Positions 23,078-31,473 of a stretch of DNA of 64,000 bases are shown piece after piece (position 1 is the first letter of the stretch; every line of letters starts with the position of its first letter). Below the pieces are notes generated by a model. It ran no database searches, had not been told where the DNA came from, and worked only from the letters and a program-made list of their open reading frames with translations. Made by a program: the position numbers and the translations under genes. The DNA is from Cyanobacteria bacterium UBA2566 (GTDB lineage Bacteria > Cyanobacteriota > Cyanobacteriia > Cyanobacteriales > Desertifilaceae), in the NCBI GenBank assembly GCA_002340255.1, contig DDLS01000209.1, positions 8,438 to 72,437 on the forward strand, written 5' to 3'.

Positions 23078-24895
23078 TTAGGGAATAAATCCTTCTGAAA
23101 CAAGGGGAAGGACAACCCGCAGCCCGATGAATCCGCCCCGATTGTCAGGATTGTAGTTTTTCCGACTCGCGCAACGACAAGTCCTAGAAAGGCAGTTGCT
23201 CCAAGAACCACCGCGAAGTACTTTTGTGCTTTTATCGCCGCCGAATAACCCTGTCAATACTTTTCTATATATGCTATCGCTATCTAGCCATGTACTACCA
23301 TCAATAGGAGCGTTCCTGTAATCTTCATGATAGTCGTCAGTACACCACTCCCATAAGTTGCCATGCATATCGTACAAACCAAACCCATTGGGCGGAAAAC
23401 TGCCTACTGGGGTCGTTTTCTGACGACGTTTACCTTCCGGCTCATCAGCATATGTGTAACTAGACCGATCAAAATTGGCGAATTTAGTAGTCAGGGTTTC
23501 CCCAAAATGAAACGGGGTAGCTGTTCGGGCGCGACAGACATATTCCCATTCTGCCTCTGAAGGCAAGCGATAGGATTTTCCCGCATACTGGGAGAGCCGG
23601 GAGCAGAATTCCTCGCAGTCGTACCATGAAACTTGTTCTACGGGCAAGTTATCTCCCTCAACATCAGAGGGACTAAACGGCAGGGCACGATTCACTTGAG
23701 GAAACAAAGCTACCCTGAGCCATTGAGCCTGTGTAATCAAGAATTTTCCCATATAAAACGGTGGCATCGTTACCGAATGCTGGGGTTTTTCGCTATCATG
23801 TCCTTCTCCCTCTGGCGAACCCATGAGGAACTTTCCCCCAGGAATGGCTACCATATCTAAACCTATCCCTTCTCCTAAATCTTCTCGATAATACTGCGCT
23901 TCTCTATTTTCTCGTTTAACTACTTTTCCCCGTCGGTTTACCGTCAGCACTTCAAACTGAAATTTAGCCAGAGAGGTTTGGGGAGATTGATCTACACAGA
24001 GGAGGGTTAGATGTACAGGATTTGGTGTACCTGGTTTCGGTTGCGCTTTTCCAATGACTTGGGTAGGCGCAGTTGGATTCTGAAGCGTCTTCACCTCTTC
24101 TAAAACTTCCTCGGCTGAAGCATAGCGATCCTTGAAATGATACCATATCATCCTCTGTAATACTCGCTGCAATCCTGGACTTGCATGAGAAGCAAAGGGC
24201 TGCCAGATGACTTCTAAATCCTCATCAAATGACAAGAGATCGGACGCTTTTCCCGTCAGCGCTTCAATGGCTATTATTCCCACTGCATAGATATCGCTAC
24301 AGAGCTTTGGTCTTCCTTGACTTTGTTCACTCGGCATATATTCGGGTGTACCAACAGCAACCGTCAGTTGAGTGCTTCCTCTCAGTCGAGTTAACTGAGA
24401 CAGTTCTTGCTTCACTGCTCCAAAGTCAATCAGCACCAATTTGCGATCGTCCTTGCGCCGCATCAAATTATCCGGTTTAATATCCCGATGAATCACCCCA
24501 TTTTGATGCAAAAACGTCAAGGGAGTGAGGATATCCTGCAATAACTGAATCACCTGCTCCTCTGACCAAGGTTTTCCCGGTTGTATCTCCTCACTCAACT
24601 CATGACCCTGGATATAGTCTTGAACCAGATAAAACTCTTCCCCTTGAGTAAAATAAGCCAGCAGTTGGGGAATTTGCGGATGTTGTCCCAATTGTTGCAG
24701 CGTCTTAGCTTCCGTCTCAAACAACCGCTTGGCTGTATCGAGTTGTTTGGGATCATTGAACTGAGGCTTCAGTTGCTTCACCACACACAAAGGATGTCCC
24801 GGAAGATGGAGATCTCGCGCTAGGTAGGTGATGCCAAACCCTCCTCGACCCAGTTCCCTTTCTATCTGGTAGCGACCCGCAAGCGGTTGTGACAT
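23078..24895 (-). CDS. Ser/Thr protein kinase fused to a formylglycine-generating-enzyme-like domain
   Basis: A 605-residue protein. Residues 1-265 are a Hanks-type kinase with the glycine loop GRGGFGITYLA, Lys in CVVKQLK, catalytic loop HRDIKPDNLM, DFG in LIDFGAVKQ and GTPEYMPSEQ in the activation segment. After a linker, residues about 345-600 form a FGE-sulfatase/SUMF1-like domain (IPGGKFLMGSPEGEG, YMGKFLITQAQWL, RLPSEAEWEYVCRARTATPF, GLYDMHGNLWEWC, VLRGGSWSN). No transmembrane helix is evident. This fusion is recurrent in filamentous cyanobacteria. The FGE fold in such proteins may bind ligands or act as an oxidase; neither is proven. Kinase residues are intact. Confidence 0.92.
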   Translation of the reverse strand: MSQPLAGRYQIERELGRGGFGITYLARDLHLPGHPLCVVKQLKPQFNDPKQLDTAKRLFETEAKTLQQLGQHPQIPQLLAYFTQGEEFYLVQDYIQGHELSEEIQPGKPWSEEQVIQLLQDILTPLTFLHQNGVIHRDIKPDNLMRRKDDRKLVLIDFGAVKQELSQLTRLRGSTQLTVAVGTPEYMPSEQSQGRPKLCSDIYAVGIIAIEALTGKASDLLSFDEDLEVIWQPFASHASPGLQRVLQRMIWYHFKDRYASAEEVLEEVKTLQNPTAPTQVIGKAQPKPGTPNPVHLTLLCVDQSPQTSLAKFQFEVLTVNRRGKVVKRENREAQYYREDLGEGIGLDMVAIPGGKFLMGSPEGEGHDSEKPQHSVTMPPFYMGKFLITQAQWLRVALFPQVNRALPFSPSDVEGDNLPVEQVSWYDCEEFCSRLSQYAGKSYRLPSEAEWEYVCRARTATPFHFGETLTTKFANFDRSSYTYADEPEGKRRQKTTPVGSFPPNGFGLYDMHGNLWEWCTDDYHEDYRNAPIDGSTWLDSDSIYRKVLTGLFGGDKSTKVLRGGSWSNCLSRTCRCASRKNYNPDNRGGFIGLRVVLPLVSEGFIP

Positions 24896-25098
24896 TTCAA
24901 TTAAAAATTAAAAATGATTGGTTGGTGGGTGAGTGACCCCAACCTTAGTATAGTACAAACTTAACGATAACCTCCCCCGTGGAAAGAAACCGGGTTTCTA
25001 CCCAAGTTGAGGACACCAACGAAAAGATACACGAGAAACCCGGTTTCTAGTCTCCGTAGAGGGCAGGTTCAGATTATTCCATATCTTCCTAATTTTTC
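24896..25098. repeat. Intergenic inverted pair of AGAAACCGGGTTTCT repeats
   Basis: Two copies of the palindromic repeat (24985-24999 and 25034-25048) stand 34 bases apart in opposite orientation within slightly longer matching flanks. They could fold into one long hairpin. They lie between the kinase start and the antitoxin stop on the minus strand. No gene is seen. Confidence 0.65.
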
Positions 25099-25338
25099 TC
25101 AAATCAACTCATCCCCAGGGATGGGTTCTGCGTTAGGAACTCTATCTAAGATTTGGTCAAAGTGGCTATAATCAGCTTGTTTTGCATAAGTCTCCAGCAA
25201 GTGAACTCTCTTCTGCGCTTCTATTTTCTCAGTTATGGCACTTAAGAGCCAGCGATCGAGGGAAACTTGTTTTTCTTCAGCCAAACGTTGAATTTCAGTC
25301 AATAATTCATCGGGTAACTTTAGAGAATAACTATTCAT
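25099..25338 (-). CDS. Antitoxin, ribbon-helix-helix-like
   Basis: A 79-residue protein beginning MNSYSLKLPDELLTEIQRLA, the pattern of a CopG/Arc-like strand followed by helix, with ISRWLLSA-like second-helix spacing (SLDRWLLSAITEKI). The C-terminal tail (YSHFDQILDRVPNAEPIPGDE) is acidic and probably wraps the toxin. It begins within the former stop codon of the upstream PIN toxin gene (ATGA overlap). The gene itself is intact although its toxin is broken. Confidence 0.78.
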   Translation of the reverse strand: MNSYSLKLPDELLTEIQRLAEEKQVSLDRWLLSAITEKIEAQKRVHLLETYAKQADYSHFDQILDRVPNAEPIPGDELI

Positions 25339-25606
25339 TCGCCAACTTTCTCCTGTAATTTGAGAGACTGAACTAAATTTCCTGGTTTTACCACTTGAAT
25401 TCCAAATAATTGGGCAGCAGGCAAAAAATCCTGAAGTTCTGTAGATTTTGATCTCGTTTCAAGACTTCAGTATACTCTAAAAATAAGGCTTCAGAAACGG
25501 CTGGTATAACCCATCGTTGACGAATGGCTTTAAGGAGAATAAAACTAGCTCCTCTACGCGATCGCAATCCAGCAACCCAAATATTGGTATCAAAGACGTA
25601 CATCAT
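25335..25606 (-). pseudogene. PIN domain toxin with internal deletion and frameshift
   Basis: The N-terminal part (MMYVFDTNIWVAGLRSRRGA through EALFLEYTEVLKRD) is a normal PIN domain start with the first Asp (FDTN) and Glu (EYTEVL). After KRDQNLQ the frame runs into unrelated residues and stops at 25388. In a second frame the expected end is present (LQDFLPAAQLFGIQVVKPG, then a stop overlapping the antitoxin ATG). The middle of about 50-60 residues that should carry the remaining acidic residues (the DPDD and TGD regions of this family) is absent. The gene therefore suffered a deletion that also shifted the frame, and the toxin should be inactive. Confidence 0.8.
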
Positions 25607-25682
25607 TCTATAGCTATGGGACTCACTCCAGGATATGGACTTTTTCTCTATTGTGACATAGAGGCGATCGCCACCCATGCAC

Positions 25683-25697
25683 AGAAACGCGGTTTCT
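25683..25697. repeat. Variant palindrome AGAAACGCGGTTTCT
   Basis: A single-base variant of the AGAAACCGGGTTTCT repeat, between the toxin pseudogene and a methyltransferase gene. Confidence 0.65.
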
Positions 25698-25734
25698 AAG
25701 GAAAGCGGCGATCGCCATTCTCTCCTAGTATCTC

Positions 25735-26427
25735 CTACTCTATACTAGGCTTATACCCTCCGTAGACCGCGAAATTGTAGTATTTCCAAATCACATCAAT
25801 GTCCACAAAACCCATCTCTTGGAGCCACTCTAATTGACTCATAAGCCGGGACGGACGATCTTCATTATAATGTTGAGGCATCCACTTTTGCTCAATTTCC
25901 TCTAGGGGAACTTGTCGCAGCATATACTCTTGCCATTGTTCCATATAACGCTCTTGGAGATGGGAATTAGAAGCTAATACCACATCAGCATTATAAAAAA
26001 GCCCGCCGGGAGCCAGAGAAGCATAAATTTGTTTATAAAACTTGATTTTGTCACTATCATTAACCAGATGATGCAAGGCAAGTGAAGAGACAGCTACATC
26101 ATAAACAGAATCAAATTCATACTCTTCAAAATTAGCCAGTTGATATCGTATATCTTCACCTTGACCCAGTTTAGTTTGCGCGATTTGCAACATTTTCTCG
26201 GCAATATCAACACAAGTAATCTGAGCGTGAGGATAAGCGTCTTTAATTCGTTTGGCGATCGTCCCGGTTCCACATCCAAGATCGACAACCCGAATCACCT
26301 GAGATGGACTAAAAGGAATTGCAGTCACGATCGCCTCAAGCATTTGTTCGTAGTAAGGAATGAGACGACGTATAATCCCATCAAATTCTTGAGCTTCGTT
26401 TTCAAAGTGTTGCTTGACGTGTTCCAT
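25735..26427 (-). CDS. Class I SAM-dependent methyltransferase
   Basis: A 230-residue class I methyltransferase resembling the CmoA/ubiquinone-type group. Motif I is VVDLGCGTGTIAKRI near residue 47, the acid of motif II is in ITCVDIAEKML, motif IV is YDVAVSSLALHHL and motif VI is LAPGGLFYNADVVL. The C-terminal half has an aromatic helix (MEQWQEYMLRQVPLEEIEQKW). No operon partner is apparent. Substrate unknown. Confidence 0.85.
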   Translation of the reverse strand: MEHVKQHFENEAQEFDGIIRRLIPYYEQMLEAIVTAIPFSPSQVIRVVDLGCGTGTIAKRIKDAYPHAQITCVDIAEKMLQIAQTKLGQGEDIRYQLANFEEYEFDSVYDVAVSSLALHHLVNDSDKIKFYKQIYASLAPGGLFYNADVVLASNSHLQERYMEQWQEYMLRQVPLEEIEQKWMPQHYNEDRPSRLMSQLEWLQEMGFVDIDVIWKYYNFAVYGGYKPSIE

Positions 26428-26605
26428 TACTCGTTCTTCAATTTAGGTAAGAAATAGTAGCTAATATAATGTAACATCCTCTATCACGAGCGTCCGAATA
26501 GATATTGAGAAACGATACTATATCAAAGGCACAGATATCGGTACAGGAAAAATCTTCGATATTCCCTGTTGAGTCTGACCCCCAAGATTGAGTACACTGC
26601 AAGTT

Positions 26606-27370
26606 ATGCAAATCAATGATAATGACCAATCTGTACTCAACGACAACGTTGACTTGAGTAGTCCCCTGGATAATCTAGGGCCCATCGAAGGTACTCCAGA
26701 GAGCACCCCCCCTCCCGATCCAGAGGAAATGTTGCCTTTGCTAGAATCCCCAGTCACCCAAGAGCGGATGTTGGCAGCGAGGGCATTTTGTGAAATCCAA
26801 GACCATCGAGCGATTCCTCATTTAATTCGTCTATTGGGCGATCGCTGTCCTTTGGTGCGCGTCAGTGCCGCCTATGCTTTGGGGCGGAATCCCTCCCCAG
26901 AGGCGATCGAACCCATGATTGACCAACTACAACGGGATTGGAATGGCTATGTCCGCAAGGGATTAGTCTGGTCTTTAGGCAATAATCGCGATCGCCACAG
27001 TTTAAGCCCTCTCATTGACTCCCTACGTACTGATATTCCAGCCGTGCGTCTCTGGGCTGCTAGCGCTTTAGCCCAAATGGCCCAAGTCAGTTATGAAGCG
27101 ATTGTTAGCACGATTCCTCCCCTAATTCAAGGCCTGCGCCGAGACCCTATTCCCGCTATTCGCAGTAACTGCGCCTGGTCGTTAGGCCAATTAGCCCGCG
27201 AATTGCCCTCCAATGTGGTTTATGCTGGGGCGATCGACGGTCTGATTGAATCTTTTGTAGAAGATGAAGATCTAGGAGTGCGCGAAGATGCGAGATCGGC
27301 TCTGCTGAAAGTTGGAGACCCCAGAGCCTTACAACTGATTGAAGAGTTAGAACAAGAAGGATGGTTTTAA
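26606..27370 (+). CDS. HEAT-repeat protein
   Basis: A 254-residue protein. After a 45-residue acidic, Pro-rich leader, five to six HEAT-like repeats fill residues about 50-250 (for example ARAFCEIQDHRAIPHLIRLL, SAAYALGRNPSPEAIEPMI, KGLVWSLGNNRDRHSLSPLI, SNCAWSLGQLARE). The repeats resemble those of phycobilisome-lyase-type and NblB-like proteins, but no catalytic residue can be assigned and a scaffold role is as likely. ATG at 26606 is preferred over a TTG six codons upstream. Upstream genes run in the opposite direction. Confidence 0.82.
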   Translation: MQINDNDQSVLNDNVDLSSPLDNLGPIEGTPESTPPPDPEEMLPLLESPVTQERMLAARAFCEIQDHRAIPHLIRLLGDRCPLVRVSAAYALGRNPSPEAIEPMIDQLQRDWNGYVRKGLVWSLGNNRDRHSLSPLIDSLRTDIPAVRLWAASALAQMAQVSYEAIVSTIPPLIQGLRRDPIPAIRSNCAWSLGQLARELPSNVVYAGAIDGLIESFVEDEDLGVREDARSALLKVGDPRALQLIEELEQEGWF

Positions 27371-27455
27371 TCGAGTTTGCTCAAGAATTTAGCGATCGCC
27401 AATAGGGAGGGCAAACGAAACCCTGGAAATACCCTATTGCCTAAATCAGATTAGT

Positions 27456-28040
27456 TCAGGCTTTCGGCCGGTTAATGGCATTCAATAGCCAGAGACTGCC
27501 CACAATAGAGACAAAATGAGAGACCGTTGTATGAGTATTGCCGAGCAAGACAAATAAATCAATGGGTTCAATAAATCTTCCTAGATCCGCTCCTGTAGGA
27601 ATTAAGCCCTGGGGTTGAAAGAGGGATTTACCCAGTAAAATACCCGTGATCGCTTCGGCAGCCAAGAGGGATAAGCTCATGCCCACAATATTACAGACCA
27701 GACCAAATTTAATCATCTGGATGGTCGCAGCCTTAGTGGGACGCACGCTGCTATCGGGCGATCGCAATTGTCGTGCTAACCGAGTGTAGCGAAAGGCTTG
27801 CACAATGCTGAAATAGAGAACGAGCAGACCACAAATGGCAAAAAATGCCCCTCCTCCACGACCGGGATCTTGGATTCCAGCCCGGGTCTCTTGACCAATC
27901 AAGGCAAACAGAAAGATGATAGAGGCGATCGCCCCTAATACCACCTGAGTCCAAAAGCTAATCCAAGCGGTCAGACGCAAGTTCCCCGAAAATTTCTCTA
28001 CAGCGGGGGGAAGGGCATAGAATTGGTCGTTCTCAGGCAT
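27456..28040 (-). CDS. DUF3611 family membrane protein (Tic21-like)
   Basis: A 194-residue protein with four hydrophobic helices (about 24-48, 68-88, 110-132, 165-188). The N-terminal PPAVEKFSGNLRLTAWISFW and the central RPTKAATIQMIKFG loop are typical for DUF3611, a family limited to cyanobacteria and chloroplasts that includes the plastid protein Tic21/PIC1. That protein is linked to import or iron transport, but the cyanobacterial role is not settled. Monocistronic, divergent from the PadR gene. Confidence 0.88.
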   Translation of the reverse strand: MPENDQFYALPPAVEKFSGNLRLTAWISFWTQVVLGAIASIIFLFALIGQETRAGIQDPGRGGGAFFAICGLLVLYFSIVQAFRYTRLARQLRSPDSSVRPTKAATIQMIKFGLVCNIVGMSLSLLAAEAITGILLGKSLFQPQGLIPTGADLGRFIEPIDLFVLLGNTHTTVSHFVSIVGSLWLLNAINRPKA

Positions 28041-28530
28041 AGTGATTCGCTACAGCTCCATCCCTTAATCTAGCAGGAAACTCGAAGCGGCGATCGCCTC
28101 TCGATTCAGAATTATTTGTAGCTTCAAGAATAATTATGTTATCCTGCATGGTTGATAGGGATTGAGCGTATATCTTAGTGCCTCCAGCTCTGGATTCTAA
28201 GGGAAGCGCCTGTATCTATTAATGTAAGGAGTCAAGTGACTCACCGTCCTGTCTTCATACAGGGCTTTAGACTTTAGCTCAAAGGATTTCACCTGCCAAT
28301 CGGGGTAACCATCAACTACTAAACCCAAAACACTGGCATTTGGGGCAACATATTTAGGCTTTTAGGCTCAATCGGGTGTGCATCTCAAAATGACCCAATA
28401 TTTCTTTTCAAGTTAACCTGAGCCAGTCTTTAACGTTTTGTAAGGGAATTTTCATAACCAGGGCTGCATTTACTCAAGTCCAGTTCATTGGCCTGATTTG
28501 AGTTCATTCATGCTTGTGCAGAGAAAAGCT
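28041..28530. other. Long divergent intergenic region with paired hairpins
   Basis: No gene is seen in this region between the divergent DUF3611 and PadR genes. Two compact hairpins lie five bases apart: GAGTCA-AG-TGACTC (28229-28242) and CCTGT-CTTCAT-ACAGG (28248-28263). They could belong to a leader or small RNA. No known RNA family was recognised. The rest probably holds promoters for both genes. Confidence 0.4.
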
Positions 28531-28926
28531 ATGACCTTTGATGAAATTTATCGTTTTTTTCAAGACCCACCACCGATTCACCTGAATACAGAATTAACAG
28601 TCTGTTATGTCTTGTCCATCTTGCTCAATAAAGACTCCTATGGAACTGAACTAATTCGAGTCCTAAAAAAACAGTATCCCCAATACCGCCTATCGGATAC
28701 AGTCCTCTACAGCGCCCTCAAATTCTTGGAAGAGGAAGAGATGATCACTGGATATTGGAAGAAACTCGCTCGACGGGGACGGCCTCGCAGAATGTATCAG
28801 ATCCAATATCGCGGACGCTCCCAAGCTCAAGAATTGGCGCTCTTGTGGCAAGACTATACCCGTAATGGGGCCCTGGAACTTGCTACTCCTGCCTTCAATC
28901 TTCGTCAAACTGTCTCCCAATCCTAG
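28531..28926 (+). CDS. PadR family transcriptional regulator
   Basis: A 131-residue winged-helix protein. The PadR core YVLSILLNKDSYGTELIRVL and the wing region LKFLEEEEMITGYWKK...RRGRPRRMYQI are clear. The N-terminal part (MTFDEIYRFFQDPPPIHLN) is typical of a cyanobacterial subgroup and supports ATG at 28531 over in-frame upstream starts at 28510 and 28498. PadR proteins are usually repressors that bind palindromes near their own promoters. Target and ligand unknown. The long upstream region is consistent with complex regulation. Confidence 0.87.
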   Translation: MTFDEIYRFFQDPPPIHLNTELTVCYVLSILLNKDSYGTELIRVLKKQYPQYRLSDTVLYSALKFLEEEEMITGYWKKLARRGRPRRMYQIQYRGRSQAQELALLWQDYTRNGALELATPAFNLRQTVSQS

Positions 28927-29015
28927 GCACTCCATGCCATTTAGAGAAGTTATAGCGCTTCTGATTGGTCTAGTGAAACGAAGCTAATTGAATCAATCGC
29001 TGAACAGACCAGATG

Positions 29016-29041
29016 TAGGGGCAAAAAATTTTTCGCCCCTA
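29016..29041. repeat. TAGGGGC palindromic repeat
   Basis: TAGGGGC (29016-29022) pairs with GCCCCTA (29035-29041) around an A/T-rich loop. It lies between the convergent PadR and accD genes and may act as a bidirectional stop. It belongs to the family also seen at 1331, 34983 and 46459. Confidence 0.65.
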
Positions 29042-29113
29042 TATATACTGACTACATATACCGACGTTGTAGATAAATCCTACTGTCTCAACCTTGTTAG
29101 AGGCGATCATATA

Positions 29114-30079
29114 TCAATTATCAACGGCCAAGTGATGGGTGTTGAGGGTAGGATCGGGGAGGGGATAGCTGGGAGAATCTCCATTGTGCTGTACCTTATC
29201 TATCGGTGGATGAACCTGTTCTACTCCTCCATGAAGGCGCACCAACTGAGCTAAGGTTTTCTTCAGTTGGGTACGGGAAATAATTAAATCGACAAAGCCA
29301 TGTTGCAGCAAATATTCCGAGGTTTGGAAATCATCTGGGAGCTTCTCCCGTAGGGTTTGCTCAATCACTCGTCGTCCAGCAAAACCAATGGTAGCTTTTG
29401 GTTCAGCCAGAATCAGATCGCCCAGCATGGCAAAACTGGCAATTACGCCGCCAGTGGTGGGATGGGTAAGGACAGGAATATATAATAAACCGGCTTCTTG
29501 ATGGCGCTCTAAGGCTCCTGAAATTTTGGCCATTTGCATTAAACTGAGCATCCCTTCTTGCATTCTTGCGCCTCCAGAGGCACAAATGACGATCGCAGGG
29601 ATTCGCTCTGAAGTAGCTTTTTCGAGCAGTCGGGTAATCTTTTCTCCCACTACTGACCCCATGCTGCCTCCCATAAAGCCAAAGTCCATGACGGCTAGAG
29701 CGACTTGCAAGCCATCCAACTGACCTAAACCACTTTGTACAGCATCATTGAGATCGGTTTTAGCTTGATATTCTTTGAGGCGATCGCTATACCGCTTACG
29801 GTCTTTAAACTTTAAGGGATCATCGGGTTGCAAATGGGCATCCAAAGGAGTCCAGGTATTACGATCGATCAATTGAACAATGCGTTCATTACTATCAACC
29901 CGAAAATGGTGTTCGCATTCTAAACACACCATTTGATTTCCCTGTAAATCTTTTGTATAGGTTAAAACTCCACACATGGGGCATTTAGTCCATAACCCAT
30001 CAGCAATTTCCCGTTCTTGACGTTCTGGGCTGATGGGAGAGTTTTTTTGTCTGTTGGCAAACCAATCAAATAAGGACAT
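29114..30079 (-). CDS. accD: Acetyl-CoA carboxylase carboxyltransferase subunit beta
   Basis: A 321-residue AccD. The N-terminal zinc ribbon shows CPMCG and CLECEHH near residues 34-60. The crotonase-fold carboxyltransferase part includes ICASGGARMQEGMLSLMQM and the GGVIASFAMLGD/FAGRRVIEQT blocks. With AccA it transfers carboxyl from biotin to acetyl-CoA to make malonyl-CoA for fatty acids and, in this genome, polyketides. It is the last gene of a minus-strand run starting at ftn2. Length and motifs are normal. Confidence 0.96.
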   Translation of the reverse strand: MSLFDWFANRQKNSPISPERQEREIADGLWTKCPMCGVLTYTKDLQGNQMVCLECEHHFRVDSNERIVQLIDRNTWTPLDAHLQPDDPLKFKDRKRYSDRLKEYQAKTDLNDAVQSGLGQLDGLQVALAVMDFGFMGGSMGSVVGEKITRLLEKATSERIPAIVICASGGARMQEGMLSLMQMAKISGALERHQEAGLLYIPVLTHPTTGGVIASFAMLGDLILAEPKATIGFAGRRVIEQTLREKLPDDFQTSEYLLQHGFVDLIISRTQLKKTLAQLVRLHGGVEQVHPPIDKVQHNGDSPSYPLPDPTLNTHHLAVDN

Positions 30080-30114
30080 GAAAAATAAAGAGATTATCTA
30101 AAGTAAAAGGGACA

Positions 30115-30330
30115 TTATTCGTCCGATATCTCCTCGATTTCGCTTAGAAGTAACAAAGCACTCCAACGATGTTCAAGGGCAACTTGTACGGCAGTGGGAG
30201 ATCCCATACCGAAATAGGAGACTACTCCACAATCAACTAGGCGAGTGGGAATTTCCTGGGCACTGAGTAACTGTTCCATCAGTTCTGCCTCCCAGCGAGT
30301 TGAGGTCGTGCGAATCGTAATCCAAGACAC
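30115..30330 (-). CDS. DUF2007-like small protein
   Basis: A 71-residue protein (MSWITIRTTSTRWEAELMEQ...) matching the DUF2007 'putative signal transducing' fold: a small beta-alpha-beta unit beginning with a strand, then ELMEQLLSAQEIPTRL and a hydrophobic core VQVALEHRWSALLLL. The function of the family is unknown. It sits four bases from the prepilin peptidase gene and 35 before accD. Confidence 0.75.
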   Translation of the reverse strand: MSWITIRTTSTRWEAELMEQLLSAQEIPTRLVDCGVVSYFGMGSPTAVQVALEHRWSALLLLSEIEEISDE

Positions 30331-30334
30331 TCGA

Positions 30335-31138
30335 TTATCCTATCAGGTTAGGCGAGAAAAAGAACTGTATATAAGCTGATATCATCCGATCGCCCCAGAA
30401 AATCGTCAGGGCCCCGCCGAGGGCAAGAAAAGGCCCAAAGGGCATTTTTTGACGGCGTTTGAGTTGGCCAGAGGCGATCGCCACCACCCCGACAACAGCA
30501 CCGATCGAACAGGCAAGAAATCCTGATAATAACAGAAGTTTCCACCCCAACCAAGCCCCGATCGCCGCCGCAAGTTTAGCATCTCCCGCTCCCATGGCCG
30601 CTTGACCGAGCAGAAAAGACCCTAAAATAATAATGATTTCAAATAACCACAAACCTAAGATCGCGCCAAATATGCCATCAAGAAACGGAGCTGCCTCTCC
30701 TGCCCCTCGAAGCAGTTGATAGAGCAAACCCATCACTAGCCCAAACTGAGTGAGGCTATTGGGCAAAGTGAAGGTATCCCAGTCAATCATGGCTAATACC
30801 AACAACCAACTCAAGCAGAAGCAATATCCCACTGTTTCCCAAGAGAGGCCAAACTGGAGATATACTCCTAGAAACAGTAAACCGGCGATCGCTTCAATGG
30901 TGGGATAGCGCCAAGAAATGGGACTGTGGCAATAGCGACATTTTCCCCCCAACGCCAACCAACCAAATACCGGAATATTATCCGCCATACTCAAGCGATG
31001 GGAACAGAGGGGACAATGGGACGGAGGGAAGAGAATCGATAAACCGGCTGGAATGCGATAGATCGCCACATTTAAGAAACTACCGATCGCCAATCCTAAT
31101 AATACGGCGATCGCCATACTGGGAATTTCAATCCACAC
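30335..31138 (-). CDS. pilD: Prepilin peptidase (type IV leader peptidase)
   Basis: A 267-residue polytopic A24 family aspartic protease. The cytoplasmic loop has two CxxC pairs (CPLCSH and CRYCHS). The catalytic aspartates lie in MIDWDTFTLPN and GAGDAKLAAAIGAWLG. About eight membrane helices are present. It cleaves and N-methylates prepilins for type IV pili, used for motility and DNA uptake. It sits 12 bases after the 97-aa gene in the ftn2-to-accD run. All landmarks are intact. Confidence 0.95.
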   Translation of the reverse strand: MWIEIPSMAIAVLLGLAIGSFLNVAIYRIPAGLSILFPPSHCPLCSHRLSMADNIPVFGWLALGGKCRYCHSPISWRYPTIEAIAGLLFLGVYLQFGLSWETVGYCFCLSWLLVLAMIDWDTFTLPNSLTQFGLVMGLLYQLLRGAGEAAPFLDGIFGAILGLWLFEIIIILGSFLLGQAAMGAGDAKLAAAIGAWLGWKLLLLSGFLACSIGAVVGVVAIASGQLKRRQKMPFGPFLALGGALTIFWGDRMISAYIQFFFSPNLIG

Positions 31139-31150
31139 CCGACTCCTCCA

Positions 31151-31444
31151 TCAATACAATTTAGTTTCTAAGTGATTAAACGGAATAAATACCTCTGTCG
31201 GCAATAAAACTAACCCTTCTTTAAACACCAAAACCGCCCGATAGCTCACTTGATTCACCACTACTCCCAGGGGCCGTTTAAAGGTTGCTGTATGTTTAGC
31301 GGCTGCACCATCGGCCACAATCCGATAGACCCCATAGGTATCGCGCGCAATCCGTACTAAGGCTGGATCGAAGACATCCAGACCATTAGGGACATGAATC
31401 GGATAATCGGGATAACTTGGAGATTCTAAAAGGACTTGTACCAC
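31151..31444 (-). CDS. Conserved hypothetical protein, 97 aa
   Basis: A 97-residue soluble protein, predicted mostly beta (LGVVVNQVSYRAVLVFKEGLV). No domain is recognised. Its tight placement between ftn2 and pilD on the same strand suggests it is real and co-transcribed. Confidence 0.6.
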   Translation of the reverse strand: MVQVLLESPSYPDYPIHVPNGLDVFDPALVRIARDTYGVYRIVADGAAAKHTATFKRPLGVVVNQVSYRAVLVFKEGLVLLPTEVFIPFNHLETKLY

Positions 31445-31473
31445 AGATTAACTTTCCTAACCTTACGGGCTAT

